Shown piece by piece: positions 1 to 9,456 of a stretch of 64,000 nucleotides of DNA; positions within the stretch are counted from its first letter, which is position 1; the number at the start of each line of letters is the position of its first letter. A program made the position numbers and the translations under genes. A model generated the notes under the pieces. The model saw only the letters and a list, made by a program, of their open reading frames with translations. It did no database searches and was not told the DNA's origin. The DNA comes from Candidatus Desulfovibrio intestinipullorum (lineage in GTDB: Bacteria; Desulfobacterota; Desulfovibrionia; Desulfovibrionales; Desulfovibrionaceae), in the NCBI GenBank assembly GCA_019113165.1, contig DXHV01000060.1:1-64000 (forward strand), read 5' to 3'.

Positions 1-79
1 ATTCCGAACTCGGCAGTTAAGCTCCTGTTCGCCGATGATACTGCATATCTTCATGTGGGAAAGTAGGTCGTTGCCAAGA
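1..79 (+). rRNA. rrf: 5S ribosomal RNA, 3' part
   Basis: The first bases read as the 3' two thirds of a 5S rRNA: CCGAACTCGGCAGTTAAGC (loop B/helix III region), then GATGATACTGC and TGGGAAAGTAGGTCGTTGCCAAG. The 5' end lies outside the window. A factor-independent terminator follows directly, so this is the end of an rRNA operon. Confidence 0.93.
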
Positions 80-87
80 TTTTTTTG

Positions 88-127
88 AAAAGCCCCGTCG
101 AGCTCCAGTCAGCTCCGGGGCTTTTTT
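88..127 (+). terminator. rRNA operon terminator
   Basis: Stem AAGCCCCG (90-97) pairs with CGGGGCTT (116-123), followed by a run of T. It lies 10 nt after the 5S rRNA. Confidence 0.85.
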
Positions 128-274
128 CGTGCTCTTTGGCCTTCTTGCCACCCCGCGGGATCCTGGGGTAGCAGAAAGGGACGGGGCAGGAAGAACGGGA
201 GCTGCCGGTCCCTGCCAGCAGCCCGCGACACGTGACGCAACGGAAAACACCACTTTGTCACGTTCTGCTCAACT

Positions 275-302
275 TTGTTATCTGTTTGTCATGTGATTGT
301 CA
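275..302 (+). promoter_or_regulatory. Pho-box-like tandem repeat upstream of ppk
   Basis: Three direct hexamers, TTGTTA (275), TTGTCA (286) and TTGTCA (297), sit at an exact 11-bp period. A further TTGTCA is at 255. A PhoB box consists of CTGTCA-type 7-mers repeated with 11-bp spacing, so both sequence and period fit. A GTAAC-type weak -10 follows about 15 bp downstream. The site lies upstream of the polyphosphate genes, which is a classical Pho-regulon context. The regulator itself is not in this window. Confidence 0.6.
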
Positions 303-390
303 CATTCAAAGCATGTGCCTGTAACCCCCCGGGACTAGTTTGCGACAATACGTTTTGTACCTGCAGCCCTTTTACCCTGGGGAGAACACT

Positions 391-591
391 ATGCTTCACA
401 CTGCCCTTTCTCGTTGTCTGGGATTAGTTCTTTTTGCGTTGAAGGCTGCCCGAAAAATTATGCAATCCATGCAAGCAAGACATGAAAAAAAGCTTTTTCA
501 TATTCTTGATCTTGCTTATACAGTAGCGACAACAAAAGAAGGACGCGTGCGTCTCTTCTCCATGTATGCACTGTCGAGGGAACTTTCATGA
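391..591 (+). CDS. small hypothetical protein upstream of ppk
   Basis: A 66-residue ORF (MLHTALSRCLGLVL...) with a GGGGAG ribosome site about 8 nt before ATG 391. I do not recognise a family. It is basic, with a short hydrophobic N-terminal stretch followed by KAARKIMQSMQARHEKK. Its TGA overlaps the first possible ATG of ppk (ATGA at 588), which would allow translational coupling. Codon use is much more AT-rich at third positions than in ppk. It could therefore be only a leader or a chance ORF between the Pho-box promoter and ppk. The ORF track extends it upstream to 340 without a ribosome site. Confidence 0.35.
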   Translation: MLHTALSRCLGLVLFALKAARKIMQSMQARHEKKLFHILDLAYTVATTKEGRVRLFSMYALSRELS

Positions 592-2954
592 ATACTGAGG
601 GTCTTTCCATGGCAGATTCGCCTGAATCAGAAACGAATTCTGCTACCATTACGTCCTATGAGGAGAATTTCTCCATGAGTGACAAGAACGGCCAGGCCAA
701 GGACAGCAAATCCGCCAAGGCAAAAGAGGGAACTTCTGCTGCCGATCAGGAGCTGAAGGACGCCGATCAGGCTGACAAGAGAAAAGAAGACAAGTCTGCC
801 GGCACCTGCAGTGTGGAAATTCCTGAACTGGAATCCTGCTCTGAAGCGGATCTCAAGGACCTGGACTGTCCGGGCCTCTACATCAACAGGGAAATCAACT
901 GGCTGGAATTCAACTCCAGAGTGCTTGAATGTGCCCTGGACAAGTCCGCTCCCCTGCTGGAACAGTTCAAATTCCTGTGCATCTTCTGCAACAACCTTGA
1001 TGAATTCTTCATGGTGCGCGTGGCCAACGTCTTCAGGCAGTACCGCAGCGGCACGGCTCCCACGGGACCGGACCGCATGAGTCCTGCCCGGCAGCTGGCC
1101 GACATCCGTCGCCGCGTCATGACCATGACCAGCATCTGTCAGGATCACTGGCGCAAGAAGCTCGTCCATCAGCTGGCCGAAAGAGGCCTGCGCTTTGTGC
1201 GCTATGCCGATCTTTCGGAAAAGCAGCGCCGTTTCCTGTCGGACTACTTCACCAATGAAATCTATCCGGTCCTGACGCCCCAGGCCATTGACCCGACCCA
1301 TCCCTTCCCCACCATCTCCAATGTGAGCCTGAACTTCCTCGTGCAGCTGCGCGACAAGCAGGGCAACAGGCACTTTGCCCGTGTGCGCTGCCCGGGCAAC
1401 ATGTCTCGCCTCATCTTTGTGCCGCGCAGCAAGGAAGGAAAATCCTACGCACAGCTTGGCCTTGTTTCCAACATGCGCGACACGGACATCCTCCTTCTGG
1501 AAGACATGGTGCAGGAATACCTCTCCACGCTCTTCCCGGGCTACGAAGTGGTTTCTTCGGGCTGCTTCCGCATCACCCGCAACACGGACGTGGAAATCGA
1601 AGAGGACGAGGCCGACGATCTGCTCGAGGCCGTGAAGGATCTGGTCGATCAGCGCCGCTTCGGCGATGTGGTCCGTCTGGAGACAGCCCACGGCATGCCC
1701 GCCGACCTGCGCGAGTTCCTCATCAAGAAGCTGCGCCTGAAGCCCTTCCAGGTCTACACCGTGCGCGGCCCCATGGCCTTTGCGGATCTCATGCCCCTGT
1801 ACGGCGTGGACCGTCCGGCCCTGAAGATCCCCGGACAGCCCGGACACGCCCTGCAGCTGCACAGCGACATCTTCAGCCGTCTGCGCGAAGGTGACGTTCT
1901 GCTGCACCACCCCTACGACAGCTTCACCACGGTGCTGGACTTCATCAAGACCGCTTCCACGGATCCTGCCGTCATTGCCATCAAGCAGACCCTGTACAGG
2001 GTGGGCAACAACTCCCCCATCGTGGCTTCCCTTGTGGACGCCAGACGCCGTGGCAAGCAGGTGACGGCCGTCGTGGAACTCAAGGCCCGCTTTGACGAGG
2101 AACGCAACATCACCTGGGCCGAGGAACTGGAAGCCGCTGGTGTCAATGTCGTCTACGGTCTGGTTGGCATGAAGATCCACGCCAAGCTCTGCCTGGTTGT
2201 GCGCCGCGAGGAAAAGGGTGTCATGCGCTACGTGCACATCGGCACCGGCAACTACAATGCCTCCACGGCCAAGATCTACACGGACATGGGGCTTCTGACC
2301 TGCAACCAGGACATCTGTTCCGACGTGACGGATCTCTTCAACGTGATGACCGGCTACGCCGTGCGCAATCAGTACCGCAGGCTCCTGGTCTCTCCGGTCA
2401 CCATTCGTCCCGGCCTGCTGGAACTCATTCGTCAGGAAATTGCTACCCACAAGGAATACGGCAACGGCGAGATCGTCCTCAAGTGCAACCAGCTTGTGGA
2501 TGCCCGTCTCATCCGTGCCCTGTACAGGGCGTCCCAGGCCGGTGTGAAGGTGCGTCTCATCATCCGCGGCATTTGCTGCCTGAGACCCGGCCTGCCCGGC
2601 ATCAGCGAAAACATCACCGTGACCTCCATTGTGGGCCGCTTCCTGGAACACGTGCGCGCCTACTGGTTCCATGCCAATGGGGCCAACCTCCTCTACATAG
2701 GCAGTGCGGACCTCATGCCCAGAAACCTGGATCACCGCATCGAGGTGCTGGTGCCGATTCTGGACGAGGACAAGAAGGCCTATATCCGCGAGCACGTCCT
2801 TGGCTGGCAGCTGGATGACAACCAGCAGGCCTGGAGGGAGTTGCCTGACGGTTCCTACGTCAAGGTGGAGCCTGAAAAGGGTGCCCCCCTGATCAATGCC
2901 CAGGAAATGCTTCTCAAGGAAGCAACGTCCAAGAAGGACGACGATCTTGGCTAA
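588..2954 (+). CDS. ppk: polyphosphate kinase PPK1
   Basis: Reversibly polymerises the gamma phosphate of ATP into inorganic polyphosphate. The core begins at about residue 95 with the N-domain motif INREINWLEFNSRVL. The C-terminal PLD-like halves carry the autophosphorylated histidine in GMKIHAKLCLV (about residue 530), HIGTGNYN, and the second site NLDHRIEVLVPI. The 788-residue length exceeds the usual 690 or so because of a charged, low-complexity N-terminal extension rich in Lys, Asp, Ser and Ala. Two starts are possible: ATG 588 (GAGGG 7 nt upstream, ATGA overlap with the small ORF) and ATG 675 (GAGGAG 9 nt upstream). The first gene of a ppk, HD, ppx operon; it overlaps the next gene. 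Confidence 0.96.
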   Translation: MNTEGLSMADSPESETNSATITSYEENFSMSDKNGQAKDSKSAKAKEGTSAADQELKDADQADKRKEDKSAGTCSVEIPELESCSEADLKDLDCPGLYINREINWLEFNSRVLECALDKSAPLLEQFKFLCIFCNNLDEFFMVRVANVFRQYRSGTAPTGPDRMSPARQLADIRRRVMTMTSICQDHWRKKLVHQLAERGLRFVRYADLSEKQRRFLSDYFTNEIYPVLTPQAIDPTHPFPTISNVSLNFLVQLRDKQGNRHFARVRCPGNMSRLIFVPRSKEGKSYAQLGLVSNMRDTDILLLEDMVQEYLSTLFPGYEVVSSGCFRITRNTDVEIEEDEADDLLEAVKDLVDQRRFGDVVRLETAHGMPADLREFLIKKLRLKPFQVYTVRGPMAFADLMPLYGVDRPALKIPGQPGHALQLHSDIFSRLREGDVLLHHPYDSFTTVLDFIKTASTDPAVIAIKQTLYRVGNNSPIVASLVDARRRGKQVTAVVELKARFDEERNITWAEELEAAGVNVVYGLVGMKIHAKLCLVVRREEKGVMRYVHIGTGNYNASTAKIYTDMGLLTCNQDICSDVTDLFNVMTGYAVRNQYRRLLVSPVTIRPGLLELIRQEIATHKEYGNGEIVLKCNQLVDARLIRALYRASQAGVKVRLIIRGICCLRPGLPGISENITVTSIVGRFLEHVRAYWFHANGANLLYIGSADLMPRNLDHRIEVLVPILDEDKKAYIREHVLGWQLDDNQQAWRELPDGSYVKVEPEKGAPLINAQEMLLKEATSKKDDDLG

Positions 2955-3810
2955 GGATGCTTCCGGGCAAGCGGACGTTTTTTCTGGACACGCAGGTGTG
3001 GATGGGCTGCAGACGGAAAACTTTCCGGCTGCAGCCGAAGACAGGCCGGATCTGTCTGCATCCAGCCTGCGTGTCTGTTTGGCTGATCTGACAGGCAGGG
3101 TGGCTTCCCTTGTCCAGGGGAGCGGCTGGAAACAGCATGCCTGGCAGCAGGGCAGGGTGGTGCTTCTCCCTGAAGCCGCAAACTCTGCTGATGCTGTCGA
3201 TGGCTCCGTGGCCGCCATTCTCCATGATGCCCTGCGGCACGGCCGCCATGTTTCCACTCTTGCCCTGGAACTTTTTGATGGTCTGAAAGCCCTGCACGGC
3301 CTCTCCGATATCTGGCGCAGTCGTCTTGGCATGGCTGCGCTTCTTCACGATATCGGGCAGATATACGGAGAACGGGCGCACCACAAGAATTCTCAGGCGC
3401 TCATTCTGGGAGAGAAGGCAGCCTGCGATGACCTGGGGACCGTGGCAAAGGCCGTCCGTGTGCTTCTGGAGGTCGTGCCTTCACAGGAGCGCACCTGTGT
3501 GGCACAGCTGGCCCGCTACCACCGCAAGGCCTGGCCAAGCATGACACATGAACTCTTTGCCGGGCTGTCCCTCATGGATCGCCAGGCTCTCCTCATCACC
3601 GCCTCCATCCTACGTATCGCCGACGGGCTTGATGTGCAGCATGAAGGCACCATTCATCATGTCTGCGTGCAGACACAGAGAGGCGCAGTCCTTGTTGGGG
3701 TTCAGGGAAGCCCGGAGCAGGACTGTGTTGTCTGCATGCAGCGCGCCGGGATCAAGGGTGAATTGTTCTCGGAGCTTTTTGCAAGGAATCTTTTATGGCA
3801 GCAATTTTGA
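2947..3810 (+). CDS. HD-domain protein, Ppx C-domain-like
   Basis: The protein carries an HD-type metal phosphohydrolase signature: RHGRHVSTLALELFDGL, then AALLHDIGQIYG (HD at about residue 131), AHHKNSQALIL, and RIADGLDV. The HD plus HHKNS arrangement is that of the helical C-terminal domain of Ppx/GppA proteins. The next gene (ppx) has its own copy, so this looks like a free-standing relative of that domain. The N-terminal 45 residues show no domain. Starts are uncertain: TTG 2947 overlaps the ppk stop and follows a purine-rich GAAGGA, while the ORF-track ATG 2896 lies well inside ppk. The 3' end overlaps ppx by 16 nt, indicating one operon. Substrate unknown; a role in polyphosphate or nucleotide turnover is inferred from context only. 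Confidence 0.8.
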   Translation: MAKDASGQADVFSGHAGVDGLQTENFPAAAEDRPDLSASSLRVCLADLTGRVASLVQGSGWKQHAWQQGRVVLLPEAANSADAVDGSVAAILHDALRHGRHVSTLALELFDGLKALHGLSDIWRSRLGMAALLHDIGQIYGERAHHKNSQALILGEKAACDDLGTVAKAVRVLLEVVPSQERTCVAQLARYHRKAWPSMTHELFAGLSLMDRQALLITASILRIADGLDVQHEGTIHHVCVQTQRGAVLVGVQGSPEQDCVVCMQRAGIKGELFSELFARNLLWQQF

Positions 3811-5423
3811 CTCCGCCGCGAGGCACGGGCCGTGTGATCGCCTTTATCGATCTCGGGAGCAACTCCCTGCGCCTGCTGGTTGCCCGCATCAACATTCAGG
3901 GAGTTGTGAAGGTGCTCAACGAGGCCAAGCAGATGGTTCGTCTCGGAGAGGGTGCCTTTATTCATCATCACCTCCAGCCCGAGGCCATGGAACGAACGCT
4001 GGAGACGCTGCGTTCCTTTGCGGACATGTGCCAGGGCTACGGCGTGGAGGAATATATTGCCGTGGCCACGGCGGCCACGCGTGATGCTGTCAATGGCGAA
4101 GAGTTCCTGGCTGAGATCCGCAGGGAGACGGGCATAGACTTTACCGTCATCTCCGGCAAGGAAGAGGCCAGGCTTATCTGGAGAGGTGTTGCCTCCGGCT
4201 TCGAGAAGAGCGACACGCTGCGCCTCTACCTGGACATTGGCGGCGGTTCCACCGAGATAGCCGCAGCGTCCACGGACGCCTACCAGGTTCTCGATTCCCT
4301 GAAGATAGGCTGCGTGCGTCTGGCCAACATCTTCCCCTGCGGCGAAAAGTCCGTGAGCGCCAAGCAGTACGAGGCCATGCAGATGTATGTGCGCAACGAG
4401 GGCGTGCATGCCTTCCGCCGTCTGGCCGATCTGAACATCCCGCAGATTGTGGCAAGCTCGGGTACGGCCCAGAACCTGGCCCAGATTACCGAGCTGATGA
4501 ACAGGAACAGCGGCTCCAACGCTCCCGACACTGCTCAGACCCTGACCTACAGGGGCCTGTGCCGCTGCGTGAAGGAACTCTGTTCGCGCACGCGCCAGGA
4601 ACGGGCCGAAATGCCCGGTCTGAACATCAAGCGCCTTGATGTCATCATCCCCGGCGCCGCCATCCTGCAGACTGTCCTGGAAGAACTCAATTTCGATACG
4701 GTGTCCATCACCTCCCGCGGCCTGCGCGATGGCATGGTGACCGAATACGTGGAACGCAGCTGTCCCGGAGCCCTGCTTGCCCCGGATGCCAGCATTCGAG
4801 AAAAGAGCGTGCTCGGCCTCGGCCGTTCCTGCCGCTTCGAGGAAGGCCATTCCCGGCACGTGGCGGAACTGACCCTGTCCCTCTTTGATTCGGCCAGGGA
4901 AGTCGGTCTGCACGACTTTTCCATGGAAGTGCGCGAACTGCTGCGCTATGCCGCCCTGCTGCATGATGTGGGCATCTTCATTACCTTCAGCAACCACAAC
5001 GTGCACAGTCACTATCTTATCAGCAATTCGGAACTGCTGGGCTTTACGGACAGGGAAGTGCGCTTCATAGCGGCACTGGCCTTCTTCCACAGGGCCAAGC
5101 CCTCCAAAAAGCACCGCATCTTCAATGAACTGGAGCCCTCGGCCCGGGAAGTCGTGAAGGTGGTCTCCGTCTTCCTGACCGTGGCCGAGGCCCTGGACAA
5201 GAGCCACATGTCGGCCGTGGCCTCGGCTCGCTTTGCCCGTCAGAAGAAAAAGTGCGTGCTCGAAGTCCTCTGCAAGATGGCCGCCCCTCTGGAACGCGGA
5301 CGGCTCATGCGCTGCGAGGACAGGCTGAAGAAGCTTTGTGGCAACGACATGCAGATTGTCTTCGAGGAACCGCCGGCACGGCATTTCATTGCCGGCACGG
5401 GCGAGATGCCCGCAGCCGAATAG
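3795..5423 (+). CDS. ppx: exopolyphosphatase, Ppx/GppA family
   Basis: Member of the ASKHA superfamily that removes terminal phosphate from polyphosphate (Ppx) or from pppGpp (GppA). Visible motifs: phosphate-1 IDLGSNSLRLL near residue 17, the phosphate-2 loop LDIGGGSTEI near residue 145, SSGTAQNL, the adenosine-type loop IIPGAAIL, and SRGLRDGM. A C-terminal HD region follows with ALLHDVGIFI (about residue 388), FSNHNVHSHYLI and FFHRAKPSKKH. The 542-residue length is that of two-domain Ppx enzymes. Its position in the ppk operon favours exopolyphosphatase over GppA. The start ATG 3795 lies inside the preceding HD gene. Confidence 0.93.
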   Translation: MAAILTPPRGTGRVIAFIDLGSNSLRLLVARINIQGVVKVLNEAKQMVRLGEGAFIHHHLQPEAMERTLETLRSFADMCQGYGVEEYIAVATAATRDAVNGEEFLAEIRRETGIDFTVISGKEEARLIWRGVASGFEKSDTLRLYLDIGGGSTEIAAASTDAYQVLDSLKIGCVRLANIFPCGEKSVSAKQYEAMQMYVRNEGVHAFRRLADLNIPQIVASSGTAQNLAQITELMNRNSGSNAPDTAQTLTYRGLCRCVKELCSRTRQERAEMPGLNIKRLDVIIPGAAILQTVLEELNFDTVSITSRGLRDGMVTEYVERSCPGALLAPDASIREKSVLGLGRSCRFEEGHSRHVAELTLSLFDSAREVGLHDFSMEVRELLRYAALLHDVGIFITFSNHNVHSHYLISNSELLGFTDREVRFIAALAFFHRAKPSKKHRIFNELEPSAREVVKVVSVFLTVAEALDKSHMSAVASARFARQKKKCVLEVLCKMAAPLERGRLMRCEDRLKKLCGNDMQIVFEEPPARHFIAGTGEMPAAE

Positions 5424-5455
5424 CCTGAGCACGCGTCCGGAATAGCGATTTGTCC

Positions 5456-5495
5456 TGCAAGCCGGGAGGGAGAAGTTCTCCCTTCCGGCTTGCTG
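5456..5495 (+). terminator. hairpin after ppx
   Basis: GCAAGCCGG (5457-5465) pairs with CCGGCTTGC (5485-5493), and the inner part pairs as GAGGGAGAA/TTCTCCCTTC. There is no clean T-run, so it may be a Rho-assisted or weak terminator at the end of the ppk-ppx operon. Confidence 0.5.
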
Positions 5496-5710
5496 CGTTC
5501 CTGTGCAGGGCAAAGGCGCCTGACACGGCAGCCCCGGCAGGGGCAGCAGAAATTAGCAAAAATTTTCGATCTGGCCTCTGGACGAAGGCGCACAATGTCT
5601 TACCTTATGGACAAGCAAAAGATGTCCCAGAACAGCTGGCCTTCAGTGCAAGGCCATACATCTGAAGCTTTTATAATGATGAAGTTCTTGCTGAGGAGGC
5701 TCTAAATATT

Positions 5711-7612
5711 ATGTCCAAGATTATTGGTATCGACCTCGGAACGACCAACTCATGTGTCTACGTGATGGAAGGCACGGAAGCCAAATGCATCACCAACTCT
5801 GAAGGCGGACGCACCACGCCCTCCATCGTGGCCTTCACTGACAAGGAACGCCTGGTGGGTGAAATCGCCAAGCGTCAGGCCGTGACCAACCCCACTCGTA
5901 CCATTTTCGCCATCAAGCGTCTCATGGGACGCAAGTACAATTCTCCTGAAGTGGATCGCTGGAAGGAAAGTTCTCCTTACGCCATCAAGGAAGGCGCCAA
6001 CGGCGATGCCGGCGTGGAAGTGGACGGCCGCGTCTACAGCGCCCCGGAAATTTCGGCCATGATTCTGGCCAAGCTGAAGGCTGATGCCGAAGCCTACCTG
6101 GGCGAGAAGGTGACGGAAGCCGTCATTACCGTGCCCGCCTACTTCAACGATGCCCAGCGTCAGGCCACCAAGGACGCCGGTCGCATTGCCGGCCTGGAAG
6201 TGAAGCGTATCATCAACGAACCCACCGCCGCTTCCCTGGCCTACGGTGCCGACAAGAAGAACAACGAGAAAATCGCTGTGTTCGACCTTGGCGGCGGCAC
6301 CTTCGATATCTCCATCCTGGAAGTGGGCGACAACATCGTTGAAGTCCGCGCCACCAACGGCGACACCTTCCTGGGCGGCGAAGACTTTGACCAGCGCATC
6401 ATCAACTGGATGGTGGACGAATTCCGCAAGACCAACGGCATCGACCTGACCAAGGACAGCATGGCCCTGCAGCGTCTGAAGGAAGCTGCCGAAAAGGCCA
6501 AGAAGGACCTGTCCACCTCCATGGAAGCCGACATCAATCTGCCCTTCATCACGGCAGACCAGAACGGCCCCAAGCACCTGGTCATGAAGCTGTCCCGCGC
6601 CAACTTCGAGTCCATGGTGGCCGACCTTGTGGAACGCACCAAGGAACCCTGCCGCAAGGCCCTGTCCGACGCCGGCTTCGGTCCCCGCGACATTGACGAA
6701 GTCATTCTGGTCGGCGGCATGACCCGTATGCCTCTGGTGCAGAAGATGGTTGGCGAGTACTTCGGCAAGGAACCCAACCGTTCCGTGAACCCCGACGAAG
6801 TGGTGGCCATGGGCGCTGCCATTCAGGGCGGCATCCTTACCGGCGACGTGAAGGACGTGCTCCTTCTCGACGTGACCCCCCTGAGCCTTGGCATCGAGAC
6901 CATGGGCGGCGTGTTCACACGCCTCATCGACCGCAACACCACCATTCCCACCAAGAAGAGCCAGGTCTTCACCACGGCTTCCGACAACCAGCCGGCCGTG
7001 TCCATCCACGTCCTGCAGGGCGAACGTCCCATGGCTGCCGACAACATGACCCTGGCCCGCTTCGACCTGACCGGCATTCCTCCGGCACCCCGTGGCGTGC
7101 CGCAGATTGAAGTGACCTTCGACATCGACGCCAACGGCATTGTCAATGTGTCCGCCAAGGATATGGGTACGGGCAAGGAACAGTCCATCAAGATCACCGC
7201 TTCCTCCGGCCTGTCCGAGGAAGAGATCCAGCGTCTGGTGAAGGAAGCCGAAGCCCATGCCAGCGACGACAAGAAGAAGCAGGAACTCATCGAGGCCAGA
7301 AACAAGGCTGACAGCCTGATTTACGGCACCGAAAAGTCCCTGAAGGATCTTGGCGACAAGGTGGCCAGCGACACCAAGAGCGAAGTGGAAGCCCGCATTG
7401 CCGACCTGAAGAAGGCCATGGAAGGCGAAGACATCACTGCCATCAACAATGCCGTTGAAGCGCTGTCCACAGCTTCCCACAAGCTGGCCGAACAGCTCTA
7501 TCAGCAGCAGGGTGCCGCAGGCGCAGCCGGTGCCGCCGGTCAGCCTGGTGGCCAGCAGAACAAGGGTGACGACGACGTCGTGGACGCCGACTTTACCGAA
7601 GTGAAGAAGTAA
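5711..7612 (+). CDS. dnaK: chaperone DnaK (Hsp70)
   Basis: ATP-driven protein-folding chaperone of the cytoplasm. The 633-residue protein begins [15 protein letters not shown] (phosphate-1) and contains [10 protein letters not shown], the phosphate-2 loop [21 protein letters not shown], the [17 protein letters not shown] linker to the beta-sandwich substrate domain, and the conserved acidic end [13 protein letters not shown]. The tail has the usual Gly/Ala/Gln-rich spacer. A GAGGAGG ribosome site lies 12 nt before ATG 5711. The leader contains a small dyad GGCCTT/AAGGCC (5638-5655) of unknown role. I see neither a CIRCE element nor a clear sigma-32 promoter, and grpE and dnaJ are not adjacent. 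Transcribed alone, with a terminator on each side. Confidence 0.98.
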   Translation: MSKIIGIDLGTTNSCVYVMEGTEAKCITNSEGGRTTPSIVAFTDKERLVGEIAKRQAVTNPTRTIFAIKRLMGRKYNSPEVDRWKESSPYAIKEGANGDAGVEVDGRVYSAPEISAMILAKLKADAEAYLGEKVTEAVITVPAYFNDAQRQATKDAGRIAGLEVKRIINEPTAASLAYGADKKNNEKIAVFDLGGGTFDISILEVGDNIVEVRATNGDTFLGGEDFDQRIINWMVDEFRKTNGIDLTKDSMALQRLKEAAEKAKKDLSTSMEADINLPFITADQNGPKHLVMKLSRANFESMVADLVERTKEPCRKALSDAGFGPRDIDEVILVGGMTRMPLVQKMVGEYFGKEPNRSVNPDEVVAMGAAIQGGILTGDVKDVLLLDVTPLSLGIETMGGVFTRLIDRNTTIPTKKSQVFTTASDNQPAVSIHVLQGERPMAADNMTLARFDLTGIPPAPRGVPQIEVTFDIDANGIVNVSAKDMGTGKEQSIKITASSGLSEEEIQRLVKEAEAHASDDKKKQELIEARNKADSLIYGTEKSLKDLGDKVASDTKSEVEARIADLKKAMEGEDITAINNAVEALSTASHKLAEQLYQQQGAAGAAGAAGQPGGQQNKGDDDVVDADFTEVKK

Positions 7613-7654
7613 GCCCCAAGGCAGGCCTGGTCCTGCCGTGAAAGCACTACACAA

Positions 7655-7697
7655 GTCCAGGGAGAGCACAGTCTGCTTTCCCTGGACTTCTTTTTTG
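7655..7697 (+). terminator. dnaK terminator
   Basis: Perfect stem GTCCAGGGA (7655-7663) / TCCCTGGAC (7679-7687), followed by TTCTTTTTT. Confidence 0.88.
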
Positions 7698-8011
7698 CCT
7701 GATGTGGCAAATGACATCATCCTGTCGGAAGACGGAAAAACTTTGGCGGCAGCAGGGCCTGTCCTTGCGTGCCAACAACGTCTATACTACAAAGGGCTTA
7801 CGATCAGAGTGGCGGTCAGTCCCGACCGTCCCGTTCGCCTGTAGTTTCCGGCAGTCCGGCCCTTGAGGCCTTCAAGATTCATCTGCTGGTCCCTGTCCCG
7901 GCCCGAGCTCCGAGTCCCCGAACAGGCGCCAGCGTCTTTTCCGGGAGTCAGCTGCGCGTGAGCGTGCGTGCCGCAGACTGAAAGGGTTCCCGGTACATGG
8001 GGAGTTGCACC
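7698..8011 (+). other. gap between dnaK and lipoprotein gene
   Basis: No coding region is supported here. A TATACT hexamer at 7783 could be a -10 for the lipoprotein gene, but no acceptable -35 lies 16-18 bp upstream. The remaining ORFs are short shadows. Confidence 0.4.
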
Positions 8012-9379
8012 GTGCCCAGTTATCGAACAGTTTTTCGAAGCGCCCTCGTCCTGTCGCTCATCCTGTCTCTGGCTCTTCTTGCCGGCTGCGCCATGCCGGG
8101 CTTTCTGAAACCGCAGAAGCCGGAGAAGCCGGCACAGCCCAGGGGCACGACCGTGGCTCTGGTGGTTCCCTCGGGCAAGGTGGCCAGCATTGTCACTGCC
8201 CTGACGTCCGGCGCCAGGCTGGCGGCCCAGCAGCAGGCCGGTACCGGGCCCGTGACCGTGCGGGTCATTGCCACCCAAGGCAACTGGCTGCAGGAACTGG
8301 CGGCCCTGCCGGAGAACACGGTCATTGGCGGACCGCTCTCCGAGGCCAGCTACAAGAAGATGAAGGCTGCGGGCATCATGGACAAGAAGGTGGTCTTTGC
8401 CTTCCTGGGCAAGCTTGATGCCGGTGACGAAGGCACTGTGGCCTGGCGCTTCTATCCGAGCCTGGAAGACCAGATAGACGCCGTGGTCAAGCTCAGCGTG
8501 GACCGCCTGGACATCCGCACCATGGCCTCCTTCGGACCTGCGGACAATTTCTCCGTGGCTGCCACCAACCTGCTGGAACAGAAGCTTGCTGCCCAGAACA
8601 TCATCCTGCAGCGCATCAGTGCGGGCAGCAATCCCGCGACCTGGGGCGAACAGCTCAAGCCCTACATCAATACCCAGACAGACGAGGCCACAGGGGCTCT
8701 CATTCCCCAGACGCCCTTCGAGGCCGTCTTCCTGCCCGACTCCTGGCGCCGTCTCGGCTCCGTGCACACGGCCTTTGCAAGCAATGGCGAAGACCGTCTG
8801 GTGATGCTGGGCACCATGCTCTGGGACGGCTTCAATACACGGGGCACCCAGAACGCCTCCCAGTACACGCTGGTGGCCTATCCCAGCGCCTTTGTGCGCT
8901 CCACGGCTCCGGCCTCCCTTGCCAAGACGAACTTCGCAACCTTCTGGGGTGCCCTTGGCTACGACTTTGTACGCTTTGCCAGCCGCCTGAACGTGCAGGG
9001 CCGTCCGGCCTCGCCCAGGGTGAGTGCGGCAGCAAGGCAGGCAGCGCTTATGGACTTTGCCATGGCCCCCATCTCCTATGACGCCGGCGGCAAGGCCTCG
9101 CAGAAGCTTGTCATGGTGCAGCCCGGTCTGGCCGGTCCCGTGCCCGTGGACCTCAACACCATGCGCGCTGCCAGGGCGGCAGCCCAGCAGAGAGTGGAGG
9201 ACAGGCGCCTGCAGGCCACGGAGGCTGAAGCGGCCCAGGCAGCCCAGCCTGTCCAGCCCGTCCAGGGTACCATGGCACCCGTGCAGGCTCCCGGCCTGCC
9301 CGGACCGGACACAGGCAAGCCCATCATGCGCACAACACCGCATTCTTCCTACAAGCTGAGCCTGCCCGGAACCCGCTAG
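8012..9379 (+). CDS. periplasmic-binding-fold lipoprotein
   Basis: The N-terminus is a lipoprotein signal: a basic start, a hydrophobic core LVLSLILSLALLAGC and lipobox LAGC, then a Pro/Lys-rich linker. The mature part resembles the leucine-binding / LppC type fold (Peripla_BP_6-like): TVALVVPSGKVASIV, TVIGGPLSEASYKKMKAAG, MASFGPADNFSVAATNLLEQ and AVFLPDSWRRLGSVH. The C-terminus is an Ala/Gln/Pro-rich tail. It is probably an envelope binding lipoprotein; the ligand is unknown. No ABC transporter genes are adjacent, so a structural or regulatory role, as in penicillin-binding-protein activators, is as likely as transport. Start: GTG 8012 has GGGGAG 7 nt upstream. The ORF-track ATG 7997 is the alternative. 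Confidence 0.75.
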   Translation: MPSYRTVFRSALVLSLILSLALLAGCAMPGFLKPQKPEKPAQPRGTTVALVVPSGKVASIVTALTSGARLAAQQQAGTGPVTVRVIATQGNWLQELAALPENTVIGGPLSEASYKKMKAAGIMDKKVVFAFLGKLDAGDEGTVAWRFYPSLEDQIDAVVKLSVDRLDIRTMASFGPADNFSVAATNLLEQKLAAQNIILQRISAGSNPATWGEQLKPYINTQTDEATGALIPQTPFEAVFLPDSWRRLGSVHTAFASNGEDRLVMLGTMLWDGFNTRGTQNASQYTLVAYPSAFVRSTAPASLAKTNFATFWGALGYDFVRFASRLNVQGRPASPRVSAAARQAALMDFAMAPISYDAGGKASQKLVMVQPGLAGPVPVDLNTMRAARAAAQQRVEDRRLQATEAEAAQAAQPVQPVQGTMAPVQAPGLPGPDTGKPIMRTTPHSSYKLSLPGTR

Positions 9380-9456
9380 GGACAGGGCATCAATCGTACA
9401 GAAAACACTGGTCCGGGCCTTCCCCCTTTTTGGATGGTCCGGACTGACCCTTTAGC

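Noticed and set aside
627-3332. 901-codon minus-strand ORF opposite ppk
   Set aside because: Shadow of ppk; low-complexity His/Gln/Gly-rich translation with no recognisable motif.
5590-5710. Sigma-32 promoter or CIRCE element before dnaK
   Set aside because: No CTTGAA...CCCCAT pair with proper spacing and no TTAGCACTC inverted repeat. A CCATACAT stretch and a GGCCTT/AAGGCC dyad are not enough.
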